DNA of 64,000 nucleotides, taken from positions 124,001 through 188,000 of the forward strand of contig CAWHEB010000001.1 in assembly GCA_963828285.1 (NCBI GenBank), written 5' to 3'. Source of the stretch: DAIOEK01 sp963828285 (GTDB lineage Bacteria; Chloroflexota; Anaerolineae; Anaerolineales; Anaerolineaceae). Made by a program: the position numbers and the translations under genes. The notes beneath the pieces are model-generated. The model saw only the letters and a program-made list of their open reading frames with translations. It was not told the origin of the DNA and searched no databases. Positions 46,649 through 56,331 of this stretch are shown here, piece by piece; within the stretch, counting starts at the first letter, position 1, and each line of letters opens with the position of its first letter.

Positions 46649-47758
46649 TTAACCCTTTACTGAGCCGGCGAGCATTCCGCGGACGAAATAACGTTGTAAA
46701 GCCAGGAAAACCACTAAAGGCAGAATCATACTAATGAAAGCGCCTGATGTTAACAGGTGCCAGTCTTGTCCTTTTTCTCCAACGATGGCAGCAAGCGCGC
46801 TGGTAACTACCCTTGTTTTGTCACCCAGGAATACCAATGCGACCAGGTAGTCATTCCATACCCAGAGGAATTGGAAAATCGCGAAAGAAGCAAGCGCTGG
46901 TATGGAAAGGGGGAGAATTAGTTGGGTGAATATTGTAAAGTTGGATGCGCCATCAATGAAAGCTGATTCCAGAATTTCCCGAGGCAGGGTGCTGATGTAG
47001 TTAAACATCAAGTAGATGGCCAACGGTAAACCAAAACCGGTATGTGCCAACCAAATAGCCAGGTAAGTACCATTTAATCCCAGCTTGGTATAGTCTTGAA
47101 GTACTGGAACGAGGGCAATTTGTAACGGAACAACCAGCAAGGCAACCACGATCGTGAACAGGAACTTTCTTCCCGGAAAATTAAGCCAGGCAAATCCATA
47201 GGCAGCAAAAGCAGCGATCATAATTGGAATGATCGTAGCTGGAATGGCAACGGCAATGGAATTTAAGAAGGCTCCTCCAAGATTATTCCCTTTCCTCACA
47301 ATATCATTTCCGCTTCCATCAGTAAAATGGATCTCTTTTCCAGTAATGGTATTTTTATAATTATCCAAGGTCAGCGAGGTTTCAAATCCAAGCCACTTCT
47401 TCTCTTCAACCTTAATTAATCGGGTTCGTTTATTTCCGAACCATGTGTATTTATCTCCGTCTGGCATCTGTACACCCAAACGCCATTCTTCGAATGTTCG
47501 CGTTACACCATCCACGGTAATGGGTCCATTCACGTCGATAGTTGGATCAATTGTGATTTCTCTAGACGCAACATATCCCATATGCGGGAAAACAGTCCAC
47601 CATCCAGTGCGGAAGATATTTTCGCTAAACCTAAATGATGTTACCAAGACGCCTATTGTTGGCACCAGCCAGATAATACAAATAAAGATAAGGATGCCAT
47701 TGACTAGGATACTTGAGAGTAATTTCTGGTTTCGATAGCCGCCCGAATGTGTAGCCAT
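46649..47758 (-). CDS. Sugar ABC transporter permease, MalG/AglG-like
   Basis: 369 aa, six membrane segments. The EAA loop ILESAFIDGASNFTIFTQLI contacts the ATPase. Between TM1 and TM2 there is an extended extracellular loop of about 100 residues (WWTVFPHMGYVASREITIDP through ENYKNT-like LTLDNYKNT), longer than in MalG and typical of the AglG alpha-glucoside permeases. It overlaps the stop/start junction with the upstream permease by one base. No ATPase gene is in the cluster, so a shared MsmX/MalK-type ATPase is expected elsewhere. Confidence 0.9.
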   Translation of the reverse strand: MATHSGGYRNQKLLSSILVNGILIFICIIWLVPTIGVLVTSFRFSENIFRTGWWTVFPHMGYVASREITIDPTIDVNGPITVDGVTRTFEEWRLGVQMPDGDKYTWFGNKRTRLIKVEEKKWLGFETSLTLDNYKNTITGKEIHFTDGSGNDIVRKGNNLGGAFLNSIAVAIPATIIPIMIAAFAAYGFAWLNFPGRKFLFTIVVALLVVPLQIALVPVLQDYTKLGLNGTYLAIWLAHTGFGLPLAIYLMFNYISTLPREILESAFIDGASNFTIFTQLILPLSIPALASFAIFQFLWVWNDYLVALVFLGDKTRVVTSALAAIVGEKGQDWHLLTSGAFISMILPLVVFLALQRYFVRGMLAGSVKG

Positions 47759-48879
47759 TAGAAAGCCTTCCTTTCCCTGAATTGCCGCAGGTTATAGATC
47801 ATCACAGGCACTACAGCTACCAGTAAAATGATCGCAATTGCTGAAGCTCGGCCTGCATTGCCATACGAAAATCTTTGCAGGTAGAATTCGTTTGCAATCA
47901 CATTTGTTCCATTGTTCCCTCCAGTCATTACACGGACAATATCAAAGAGCTTCAGACTGAAGATTACAATGGTTGTGGTAACCGTGATGAGTGTTCCCTG
48001 AATGGAAGGGATAATAATTTTAAAGAAAATATCGATCTCATTCGCTCCATCCACTCGCGCAGCTTCCAATAACTCCGAGGGAATTCCTTTGATCGTCGAG
48101 GATAAGACAACCATGGTGTAACCGGTCTGGAGCCAGACCATAATAATGATCAACAACAAGTTGTTCCAGGGAGGCTGCTGCAGCCAGGGTTGTGAGACAC
48201 CTCCTAACGCAATCACAATTGCATTAAGCAATCCGATTTCAGCAATTCCTGCACCTTCTCCCTTGTAGGTATAAATGAATTTCCAGATAACACCTGCACC
48301 AACAAAGGAAATGGCCATTGGCATGAAAATAATGATTTTATAGATCGTCTCATAACGACTTCGATCTGCAAGCACAGCGATAACCAAACCGAGACCTACA
48401 CAGAAAAAGGTTCCAACAACCATCCAGAGGAGGTTATTTCTGAAGGCTTCCAACAGAATTCGATCCGTAAAGGCAAAAATATAGTTATCCAAACCAATGA
48501 ATTGCAAGCTTGTTTCATTCTTGAAACTCAATATTAAAGTTCGAACGGTGGGTATGGCTAAAAACCATGCAAGGATTGCCAATCCGGGACCGACAAAAAC
48601 AAAAGGCTGCAATCTGTGGGTCCATTCTTTGGGAAGCTGTTCCACCAACCAATTAGCAACCAGGAAAAGCAGTGTGACTCCACCTACTCCCCAAATGATT
48701 GCGACCAGAATGACAACAAATTGGTTTGCTTGAGTATCGCGTAGGAAGATAAACCCCTGCCATAATACCAGGAAGGTAAGGAAAGGAATAACCAGTGAAA
48801 TCAGGATTCTTCCCAGGGTGGTAGCGAACCAATCAATTACACCCTGCATAGGATTCTTCTGCACTTTTTGCTGATGCAT
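47758..48879 (-). CDS. Sugar ABC transporter permease, MalF/AglF-like
   Basis: 373 aa with about eight hydrophobic segments, two of them N-terminal additions before the conserved six. The EAA loop is LLEAARVDGANEIDIFFKII. It pairs with the downstream permease to form the translocation pore for an alpha-glucoside. AGGAGGGC lies before the ATG. The 5' gap to the binding-protein gene holds a strong hairpin and a palindrome, which probably lower permease expression relative to the binding protein. Confidence 0.9.
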   Translation of the reverse strand: MHQQKVQKNPMQGVIDWFATTLGRILISLVIPFLTFLVLWQGFIFLRDTQANQFVVILVAIIWGVGGVTLLFLVANWLVEQLPKEWTHRLQPFVFVGPGLAILAWFLAIPTVRTLILSFKNETSLQFIGLDNYIFAFTDRILLEAFRNNLLWMVVGTFFCVGLGLVIAVLADRSRYETIYKIIIFMPMAISFVGAGVIWKFIYTYKGEGAGIAEIGLLNAIVIALGGVSQPWLQQPPWNNLLLIIIMVWLQTGYTMVVLSSTIKGIPSELLEAARVDGANEIDIFFKIIIPSIQGTLITVTTTIVIFSLKLFDIVRVMTGGNNGTNVIANEFYLQRFSYGNAGRASAIAIILLVAVVPVMIYNLRQFRERKAF

Positions 48880-48914
48880 AGTGATTTGCCCTCCTATATG
48901 ATGCTCATCTTAGT

Positions 48915-48960
48915 ATGAAGGAGTAGGTATCTGTTGTATTCAGTTTTCCTACTCCTTCAT
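48915..48960 (-). promoter_or_regulatory. Intercistronic stem-loop between binding protein and permease genes
   Basis: ATGAAGGAGTAGG pairs perfectly with CCTACTCCTTCAT (13 bp) across a 20-base loop. No T run follows on the minus strand, so it is better read as an RNA-stabilising or partial-attenuation hairpin than a terminator. Confidence 0.6.
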
Positions 48961-48962
48961 TA

Positions 48963-48979
48963 TAGTAATGCGATTACTA
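48963..48979. promoter_or_regulatory. Palindrome TAGTAAT-GCG-ATTACTA, candidate operator
   Basis: Perfect seven-base arms around GCG, just past the binding-protein stop. Size and symmetry suit a LacI-family operator, but there is no recognisable promoter next to it. Confidence 0.35.
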
Positions 48980-49002
48980 ACTGTATACTACTTCGTTGAT
49001 CT

Positions 49003-50440
49003 TTACTTTGGCCAGGATTCGTCGATCTGTTTTAGTGCGGTATCGAGGTCAATCGATTCAGTGATGTAATCGGTCATTGATTTCCAGAATGAGCCAGCTC
49101 CAACAGCGCCGGGCATCAAATCTGATCCATCAAAACGGACGGACGAAGCGTTTAGAATGATCTCGGCTACACCACGGTCAACAACATTCGTGTACCAATC
49201 CAAGCTGGAGTCTTTGTGAGGTGAAATTGCACCGCCAGCCTCAACCCAACCCTTTACAGAATCACCAGTGGAGAAGTACTGGATGACTGCGCGAACTTCC
49301 GGGCGGTCATTGAACATGGCATAGATATCACCAGCTACAAGGACAGGAGAACCATAAGCGGGATCAAGTCCTGGCAGGTAGAAGAAGGAGTAATCGGTTC
49401 CAGCTACTTTGCCTTCAGGGAAGAAGGATGTAATGAAGTTACCTTGTTTGTGTAACCAGCACTTGGGTGGATTGTCGAACATGGGTTTTGGAGCATCCCC
49501 AAAGAAAGTTGTTGCGATGGCTTTTCTACCACCAAATACATAACCATCTTTGAACCAGATCTTGCCAACTTCTTCAACGGCTTTACGAACTTCAGGTGAA
49601 TCAAACTTTAGCTCACCGGCAACCCACTTGTCATAATTCTCAAGGGAGGTAGTGCGGAGCATCATTTCTTCGACCCAGTCGGTCATAGCCCAACCGGTGG
49701 CAGCGCCAGATTCAACACCAACACACCACGGTGTATCACCATCAGATGCAATCTGGTCAGTTAATGCAGTCAATTCATCCCATGTAGTAGGAACTTTATA
49801 ACCGGCTTTATCAAACTCGGCCTTGGGATACCAGACCAGAGATTTACCATTTACACGACCCCAGACACCAGCCATGATCGTACCTTTTGGAGAATCCATC
49901 ATGGACATATCCAACCAGGACTGATTGTAGTTTTGCTTCAACCAATCTTGATTGATCACTGTTGTCAGGTCAACGCCAAATCCTTTTTTGACCAAACTCT
50001 TGAGCAGACCAGGCTGTGGGAAATCGACAATATCGGGAGCGCTTCCGCCTTCAACTGTAATGGAAATTGAGGCTTCGAATTCTTTTGACCCAGTATATTG
50101 AATGTCAATCCCGGTAGCATCTTCGAAATGATTTTACGGAATTGTCAAATTTCACTGCATCGGCGTCAGTAAATGGACCTTGCATGGTAACTACAGTACC
50201 TTTGTACTTTCCAGCAAATGCATCAGTTAATTCCTGACCGGCTGGATAGACCATCGCGGGGGGTGCAGCAGGTTCCGCAGGAGCTTCAGGTGCTACAGGC
50301 GCAGGTGCTTCGGTAGCGGCAACAGGTTCCGCTGGAGCAGGTTCCACCGGTGCAGGAGCTTCGGTGGCTGCAGGAGCGCAAGCAGTTACGAGCATAGTTG
50401 CAATCATCAAGACTGCAAGCATTTTCCAAAACGATTTCAT
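49003..50440 (-). CDS. Alpha-glucoside ABC transporter substrate-binding lipoprotein, frameshifted near 50127
   Basis: About 479 aa from the ATG at 50440, fixed by GGAGGATGAT; the ATG at 50491 lacks a site. Lipobox MLVTACAP, a long Pro/Ala/Glu linker, then the binding domain. At about 50127 one extra base breaks the frame; removing it gives NSVKSFEDATGIDIQYTGSK, as in family-1 sugar-binding proteins. The rest (GGSAPDIVDFPQPGLLKSLV; YKVPTTWDELTALTDQIA; WCVGVESGAATGWAMTDWVE; FFPEGKVAGTDYSFFYLPGL) matches AglE-type alpha-glucoside binding proteins. Captures maltose, sucrose or trehalose outside the cell; exact ligand is inferred from the enzymes downstream. Confidence 0.88.
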
Positions 50441-50543
50441 ATCATCCTCCAAATTAGGTTTAGACAGCTTTTTGAAATTCAGTTGTTTCATTTATCCATG
50501 TAGTTCTTTTCTCAACACCTCCTCCCTTGACGACATCTGATTA

Positions 50544-51534
50544 TTACGAAGTCTCCCTTTCAATAATTTTCAAGGGCAGCTTGATATGTTGTATCGATTG
50601 TTGAGCACCAGCTAATTGGGAGATAAGCAAGCTGGCAGCAATTCGCCCTGAATCATCCAATGGCTGGTGGATGGTCGTTAACCCAAAGTATTCAGCCATG
50701 TCTATATCGTCAAATCCAATAATTGCGACATCCTGCGGTATTCTCAACTTAAGATTACGGGCTTCTTTTATGATTGCAATTGCTTGTAGATCTGTGGCTG
50801 CAAATATTGCCAAAGGTAATCCAAGTTGAACGAGTTCTTTGAGCACTGATCCGGGAAGCAGGAGCGTTTTCTGTTTTATAAATATCCGGCAAAGTGATTC
50901 CACTCTCAGCGATTGCTTTCCGATATCCCTCAAAGCGTTTAACGATAGGATCAACCCCAAATTCAGGTTGGAAACTTCCGCCGATAAACGCCACCTTTTG
51001 ATATCCTTTATCCAACAGATACTTGGTAGCCATGTATCCGCCTGAAACATCATCAATTTCGAGGGTAGAAAAGTTTGGGTCGAAGAACTCAATAACAACC
51101 GTTGCAAGCTTGTTTTCTAACAAACGACGGGAAATTGTTTTATCAAATACCTGGGAAACGATAATCAATCCATCAAGAGTTTTTCGAATTGGTAGTGTTT
51201 CCAAGTAGCTTTTTTCTTTTAGATATGAATCGACAGGATAAATAACCATTTCGTAATCATTATGATTAAGTACCTCGGAAATTCCCCGTAAGCGTTGAAC
51301 GAAAGAGGGAGCGGTAAAGAAAGGAATTAATACACCAATTCGGCGGGTATCCATGAAAGCCCTGGCTCGAGATTCAGCTTTTGGGACATAGCCCAAGGAA
51401 TCAATAGCTTTCATCACTTTTGTGCGTGTATCCGGGTTTACTCTGAGGGGGAAATTTAGCACTCTTGAAACAGTCGCGATACTCACGCCTGCTGCTCGTG
51501 CTACATCATAAATGGTAGAACTTGAATTTGGCAC
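50544..51534 (-). CDS. LacI-family transcriptional regulator, frameshifted near 50845
   Basis: About 330 aa. It begins at GTG 51534 with the LacI helix-turn-helix (TIYDVARAAGVSIATVSRVL) and hinge, then a sugar-binding core (RIGVLIPFFTAPSFVQRLRG; LDGLIIVSQ; YQKVAFIGGS). The frame breaks between about 50830 and 50870 and continues as LVQLGLPLAIFAATDLQAIA ... IPQDVAIIGFDDIDMAEYFG to 50544. One inserted base explains it. It stands immediately upstream of the binding-protein gene on the same strand and probably represses the whole uptake cluster in the absence of sugar. It has its own consensus promoter. Confidence 0.9.
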
Positions 51535-51575
51535 TGACCCTCTATCGCTGTAACTACTTTTATGAAAGCTCTTAC

Positions 51576-51604
51576 ATTATATAAATGAGATTTCAAAATG
51601 TCAA
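51576..51604 (-). promoter_or_regulatory. Consensus sigma-70 promoter of the LacI-family gene
   Basis: On the minus strand: TTGACA, a 17-base spacer and TATAAT, a perfect match to consensus. The transcript would start about 35 bases before the GTG. Confidence 0.85.
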
Positions 51605-51701
51605 TAGTTCGTTTATATTGAGACTACTCTTACTAAAATCAATTTCAATCAAGGCATGGTTTGAAGAGATGTTTTTTATCTCATTTTTATTTCATTAGCC
51701 C

Positions 51702-51730
51702 TTGACAGATAACCAGTATCCATTCATAAT
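51702..51730 (+). promoter_or_regulatory. Promoter of the argG leader
   Basis: TTGACA, a 17-base spacer and CATAAT. The predicted transcript start is near 51736-51738, only a few bases before the ATG of the leader peptide and about 180 bases before argG. Confidence 0.75.
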
Positions 51731-51739
51731 CTCCACACA

Positions 51740-51832
51740 ATGAAATTTGAACTCGTGAACCGCATGCGTCGTAGCCTGTCCATCCAATCCTTGGAGTGGC
51801 GGGCATTTCGTATTGAAATATTTGGCGAGTAA
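51740..51832 (+). CDS. Candidate arginine-containing leader peptide of argGH
   Basis: 30 codons from ATG to TAA with five Arg codons: one at codon 8 (CGC), two at 10-11 (CGT CGT), and one each at 21 and 24; the core reads NRMRRS. It lies between the promoter and an intrinsic terminator, as in classical amino acid attenuators. There is no ribosome site and the predicted transcript begins almost at the ATG, so translation would be leaderless. Known facts end there; the regulatory role is inferred from position, codon content and the competing RNA structures described under the attenuator. Confidence 0.5.
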   Translation: MKFELVNRMRRSLSIQSLEWRAFRIEIFGE

Positions 51833-51861
51833 CAAGATCTAAACACACTATCTGTGTACCC

Positions 51862-51898
51862 AAATAGCCCTTCCACCCGGAAGGGCTATTTTTATTTT
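51862..51898 (+). terminator. Intrinsic terminator / attenuator in the argG leader
   Basis: AAATAGCCCTTCC, ACCC loop, GGAAGGGCTATTT then a T-rich run, 21 bases before the argG ATG. A rival pairing exists: GGGCATTT at 51801-51808, inside the leader reading frame, can pair with AAATAGCCC of the terminator and would block it. Stalling of a ribosome at the Arg codons near 51761-51772 would leave GGGCATTT free. Confidence 0.7.
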
Positions 51899-51918
51899 CC
51901 AACCTACAGGAGGTTCTG

Positions 51919-53175
51919 ATGGTAAACCATAAAGTAAAGAAAGTTGTATTAGCCTACTCAGGCGGTCTGGATACTTCGGTGATCGTACCGTGGTTAATTG
52001 AAAATTATCATTGTGAAGTCGTTTGTTTCTGTGCTGATGTAGGGCAGGCAGATGAGATCACTGACCTTCCTCAACGGGCCAAACAAAGCGGTGCCAGCAA
52101 ACTGATCACAGTGGATCTCCGCAAAGAATTCTGCACCGATTACATTTTCCCATTGATCCGTTCCGGAGCAGTTTATGAGCGAAAGTATTTATTGGGAACA
52201 TCCATTGCACGTCCGTTAATCGCTAAAAAACAGATCGAGATCGCCGAACAAGAAGGTGCTGACACGGTTGCCCACGGTTGCACGGGTAAAGGAAATGACC
52301 AGGTACGGTTTGAGATGGCTTATACTGCCACAAATCCGATGATCAAGGTGATTGCCCCCTGGCGGGAATGGGAAATCAAATCCAGGGAAGATGCGATTAA
52401 CTATCTCAAAAACCATCACCTGCCCACACCATTTTCGGAGAATCCCTCCCTGTTTAGTCGAGACCGCAATCTCTGGCACATATCCCATGAGGGTGGACCT
52501 CTTGAGGACGCCAATTATGCTCCCGAGGAATCACTATTTCTTTTGACCAGTTCGCTAGAAAACGCTTCGAATCATTCCGAGGAAGTGGAAATAGGTTTTG
52601 TCGAAGGGAATCCGGTGAGTTTTAACGGTGTAGAAATGGACCCGGTCCAGTTGATCGAAACTTTAAATACGCTGGGCGGGAAACACGGTATTGGACGGGC
52701 GGACCTGGTCGAAAACCGGTTGGTGGGAATGAAATCACGCGGAATATATGAAACCCCGGGCGGAACCATTTTGTGTACTGCCCATCAAGAACTCGAATCC
52801 ATCACGCTCGATCGCGATACGATGCATTATAAAGATCAGCTTTCAGGTCGTTATGCGGAGTTGGTTTACTTTGGCCAATGGTTTACTCCCCTCCGCGAAT
52901 CACTTGATGCATTCTTTACCTGCACTCAACATAAGGTCACTGGATCCATTACCTTAAAACTTTATAAAGGAAATGCCACCATATCCGGGCGAAAAAGTCC
53001 GCATAGTCTTTACCGTGAGGAATTTGCGACTTTCGGACATTCAGCGGTCTATGATCACACGGATGCAGCCGGCTTCATCCGGTTATTCAGCTTACCTTCG
53101 AAAGTTCAGGCTTTTACACATCATAAATCGATAAATATACCCCCAGTACCAGCTGAACAGATCGTAAGAGATTAG
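51919..53175 (+). CDS. argG: Argininosuccinate synthase
   Basis: 418 aa, ATG preceded by AGGAGG. ATP-binding VVLAYSGGLDTSVIVPWL at the N-terminus, the GCTGKGNDQVRFE motif for citrulline/aspartate handling, and the C-terminal LSGRYAELVYFGQWF section. It joins citrulline and aspartate using ATP in the seventh step of arginine synthesis. argH follows 30 bases later on the same transcript; a leader with an intrinsic terminator precedes argG. Confidence 0.97.
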   Translation: MVNHKVKKVVLAYSGGLDTSVIVPWLIENYHCEVVCFCADVGQADEITDLPQRAKQSGASKLITVDLRKEFCTDYIFPLIRSGAVYERKYLLGTSIARPLIAKKQIEIAEQEGADTVAHGCTGKGNDQVRFEMAYTATNPMIKVIAPWREWEIKSREDAINYLKNHHLPTPFSENPSLFSRDRNLWHISHEGGPLEDANYAPEESLFLLTSSLENASNHSEEVEIGFVEGNPVSFNGVEMDPVQLIETLNTLGGKHGIGRADLVENRLVGMKSRGIYETPGGTILCTAHQELESITLDRDTMHYKDQLSGRYAELVYFGQWFTPLRESLDAFFTCTQHKVTGSITLKLYKGNATISGRKSPHSLYREEFATFGHSAVYDHTDAAGFIRLFSLPSKVQAFTHHKSINIPPVPAEQIVRD

Positions 53176-53205
53176 CCGTATCTAAACGTGAAGAAAGGAT
53201 AAGCA

Positions 53206-54583
53206 ATGAAATTATGGGATCTGCAAACAAACACAGAATTTGACCAAATCGCGGCAATATTTAATGATTCCCTGCCATTCGATAAACGGCTGGCCATGGT
53301 TGATATACTAGCAAGCCAGAAATGGGCTGCTGCTCTTTTACGAGCTGGAATTATCGAAAAGAATGAAGAAAATCTAATTCAAATTGGATTGAATAAGATC
53401 AAGGATGAATTTCAAAATAATATCTTTGTCTTTGACCCTTCGGACGAGGATATACACACCGCGGTGGAGAGACGTCTGGTGGGATTGATTGGTCCGGTTG
53501 GCGGAAAACTACACACAGGACGCAGCCGGAATGATCAGGTGGCTACTGATTTCCGTCTCTGGGTTATCATGACTAATCAAAAACTTCTGAATGGTCTTAC
53601 CGGTTTACAGCAAACACTGATCCAAAGAGCAGAACGCGACATGGGGATAATCCTACCCGGTTATACACACCTACAACAGGCGCAACCGATCTTACTCAGC
53701 CACTGGTGGTTAGCGCATTTTTGGGCTCTCGAAAGGGATAAGCAACGACTTGTTCAAATATCGCAAAACGTGAAAGTGATGCCGTTGGGTTCGGGTGCCC
53801 TGGCTGGCAGTGGATTCCCCATCGATAGATTTAAACTTGCCAAGGACCTGGGATTTTGTAAACCATCAGAAAACAGCCTGGACGCAGTATCCGATCGGGA
53901 TTTTGCTGTGGAATTTCTTTTCTGGGCTGCTCTTCTCAGTGTACATCTCAGCAGGATGGGGGAGGCTTTGGTCATATATTCAACAAAGGAATTTGGATTC
54001 ATCAAGCTGCATGATTCTTTCAGCACAGGTTCCAGCCTCATGCCACAAAAACGGAATCCGGATCCATTGGAGATGACGCGAGGGAAATGTGGATTCTTCA
54101 TCAGCCGACTCACAGGTTTACTAGCTACATTAAAGGGTTTACCTTCAGCGTATGATAAAGACTTGCAAGAAGACAAACAACCTGTCTTTGAAGCTGCTGA
54201 TACGATGTCAACCATTTTGACAGTCTTAATGGGATTAATCTCAACTCTTCAGGTGGATGATCAAAAAATGCAGGCAGGTCTGGAATGGTCAACATTATCG
54301 ACTGATCTGGCTGATTATCTAGTCCGTAAAGGAGTTCCATTCCGCCAGGCACACCATGAGTTGGCATTGATCAATCGGAAATGCGAAGAACTGCAGCTAA
54401 CATTTACCTGAGCTACCGTTGTGTGAATGGCAAAAAGTGAATGGATTGTTTGAAGAAGATCTATTTATAACCTTCGATATCGCCCACTGTCTCGATAATC
54501 ATTCAGTTTATGGTGGTACTGCACCTGAGAGAGTTACTGAACAATTGAACGATGCAAAGCTTCTCTTAGCTGAGGAAAAATAA
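53206..54583 (+). CDS. argH: Argininosuccinate lyase, frameshifted near 54404
   Basis: Signature GSSLMPQKRNPDPLE with the flexible catalytic loop, plus HTGRSRNDQVATD and THLQQAQPILLSHW near the N-terminus. The first frame stops at 54411, but the adjoining frame continues ELPLCEWQKVNGLFEEDLF ... VYGGTAPERVTEQ, the normal C-terminus, to TAA at 54581-54583. Removing one T from the TTT at 54403-54405 joins them as a ~459-residue protein. The enzyme splits argininosuccinate into arginine and fumarate, finishing arginine synthesis. A terminator follows directly. Confidence 0.95.
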
Positions 54584-54586
54584 GAA

Positions 54587-54612
54587 AAACCCGCCTATTT
54601 ATAGGCGGGTTT
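54587..54612. terminator. Terminator after argGH
   Basis: AAACCCGCCTAT, TT loop, ATAGGCGGGTTT: a perfect 12-bp palindrome with A and T flanks, able to act in both directions between the convergent argH and metallophosphatase genes. Confidence 0.85.
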
Positions 54613-54639
54613 AATATCAGTATTAGAAAGTTATTCTGA

Positions 54640-56331
54640 TCAAGGTACGCATAGGGCTGTACCGGAATCAGTGTAAGTCTTGCCTGCCACAGGGACAAAC
54701 TGCCAATCGAAGCTTTCCGCGTGTAGTGTGAACTTTAATACTCCGTAGGTGTCTCCGTTACGTGCGACACTATTTGGAAGGATTGTGCCAAACCCATAAT
54801 GACTTCTGCCGCCCATTCCTGCTACAAACTCAACGATGCCGTTCGGATCTGCAACTCCTATTGGGGATTGAGGTGCAAAACGCTCGTAGGTATGGTCATT
54901 GCCATTTATCACTACATCGGCATGGTAATCATAAAGCGCCTGGTATAACGGTTTCACACTGGAAATGCTACCGTGAGTGGAACTACTCGAAAATAACGGG
55001 TAGTGCCAGTACGCCAGTGTGCAGATGGATGGATTGTTGGCCAGATCCTGACGCAACCATGTTTCCTGTGTAGATCCAGTGGAAGTACTGATCTGGCTAT
55101 TCAATACGACGATATGCCAATCACCCAGATCGTAAGAATAGTATCCTTTGGATGGATCCCCTGCGGCTGAGCCAAAATATCCGTAATAGCCGCTAGCTCC
55201 GGTTGTATTGTATTCATGGTTCCCAGGGGCTGGTCTGGTGCGGAGTTTAAAACGACCCCAGGTTGGGTTATAGCAATTGGTAAATTCGGTCGCAGTTCCG
55301 CTTTCGTAGACATTATCTCCGGCGGTAAAGACAGTTCCAGAAATCGAATCGATGAGATTGGCAGTGGCTTCATCCCCAGTGGATGAACAACTGGCGATAT
55401 CTCCGGCACCTACTAATACAGGATCAACTCCAGATGGTGTGCTGGTTGATGTAATTATTCTCGTCGGAGTGTTAGTTATGGTAGCTGTACGCGTATTCGT
55501 TCGAGTCACTGTAGGCGTATTGGTTGGCAGCATTATAGGCGTACTTGTCGATGTCGGTGCAGTTGTATTTGAAGGCTGAAAAGTGGCTGTTGAAGTTTTA
55601 CTTGGGGTGATAGTGGGTGTGTTAGTAGCCAGGACAATTTGTGTATTTGTCAAACTAGCAGAAGGCGTATTTGTATTTTGAGTGGTGGGTGTATTCGTAG
55701 AAATCAAAACCGGCGTTGCTGTCCCGGTGGGTGTCTCTGCGGTGGGAACACTCCCGATATCATTGCTAAAAACAAGTTGCGGAGCCCTCCGCTCACTTTC
55801 ACGTGATGCGAAATTCGTATTTGTATCGCTTGTGGTTGTAATTGCTAAAGTGTAGATCCCTTCGCCAGAGATCACATTACTCAGGTCCACCTCAATCCAG
55901 GTTCTGCTTTTATACTTTTTTGAGAGATTGATCGTTTCACCTATGGCAGGAGAATTGTTAAATGTAATCGTTTTTTCATCCCAATTATTATCCGGTACCA
56001 GGGAAACAGTTACCCCAGTAGAATTATGGCTTCTGGCGTAAATACGCAACCGGGCATTTTGATAATCATCCGTATTCAACCCAGATACTTCAAATCGCAA
56101 GTAACTGCGGATATCGGGGGAGTGGTCCACATAGAGATAAGTCTTTGTTCCGAAATTATTATCCGGATAAGTTGATATGACATAAGCGTCAGCAACTGGA
56201 TGGAATACGAACTGATTCACTTCTCTTAAAGAATCAGGTAGTGGTGCAGCTTTTACAGATAAATTGAAACCTGCCAATACTGAAATCAGAATCAATATAG
56301 CGACGAGCTTATAAGTTTTATTTCTTAACAT
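54640..56331 (-). CDS. Secreted metallophosphatase with N-terminal DNRLRE/CBM96-like domain
   Basis: 563 aa. Signal peptide (to about residue 28), a DNRLRE-type beta domain (VADAYVISTYPDNNFGTKTY ... SYLRFEVSGL ... WDEKTITFNNSP) to about residue 195, a long Thr/Pro linker (~200-300), then a calcineurin-like phosphoesterase: GAGDIASCS, TAGDNVYESG, APGNHEYN, LAYWHYPLF, NGNDHTYERF. The metal ligands Asp, His and Asn are all present. Related to alkaline or purple-acid-type phosphoesterases acting on extracellular phosphate esters. A shorter paralogue without the first domain lies upstream at 56802. A hairpin sits 44 bases before the start. Confidence 0.9.
   Translation of the reverse strand: MLRNKTYKLVAILILISVLAGFNLSVKAAPLPDSLREVNQFVFHPVADAYVISTYPDNNFGTKTYLYVDHSPDIRSYLRFEVSGLNTDDYQNARLRIYARSHNSTGVTVSLVPDNNWDEKTITFNNSPAIGETINLSKKYKSRTWIEVDLSNVISGEGIYTLAITTTSDTNTNFASRESERRAPQLVFSNDIGSVPTAETPTGTATPVLISTNTPTTQNTNTPSASLTNTQIVLATNTPTITPSKTSTATFQPSNTTAPTSTSTPIMLPTNTPTVTRTNTRTATITNTPTRIITSTSTPSGVDPVLVGAGDIASCSSTGDEATANLIDSISGTVFTAGDNVYESGTATEFTNCYNPTWGRFKLRTRPAPGNHEYNTTGASGYYGYFGSAAGDPSKGYYSYDLGDWHIVVLNSQISTSTGSTQETWLRQDLANNPSICTLAYWHYPLFSSSSTHGSISSVKPLYQALYDYHADVVINGNDHTYERFAPQSPIGVADPNGIVEFVAGMGGRSHYGFGTILPNSVARNGDTYGVLKFTLHAESFDWQFVPVAGKTYTDSGTALCVP

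Noticed and set aside
51740..51898. T-box riboswitch upstream of argG
   Set aside because: No recognisable AGGGTGGNACCGCG T-box sequence or stem I specifier arrangement; a leader peptide with Arg codons explains the terminator better.
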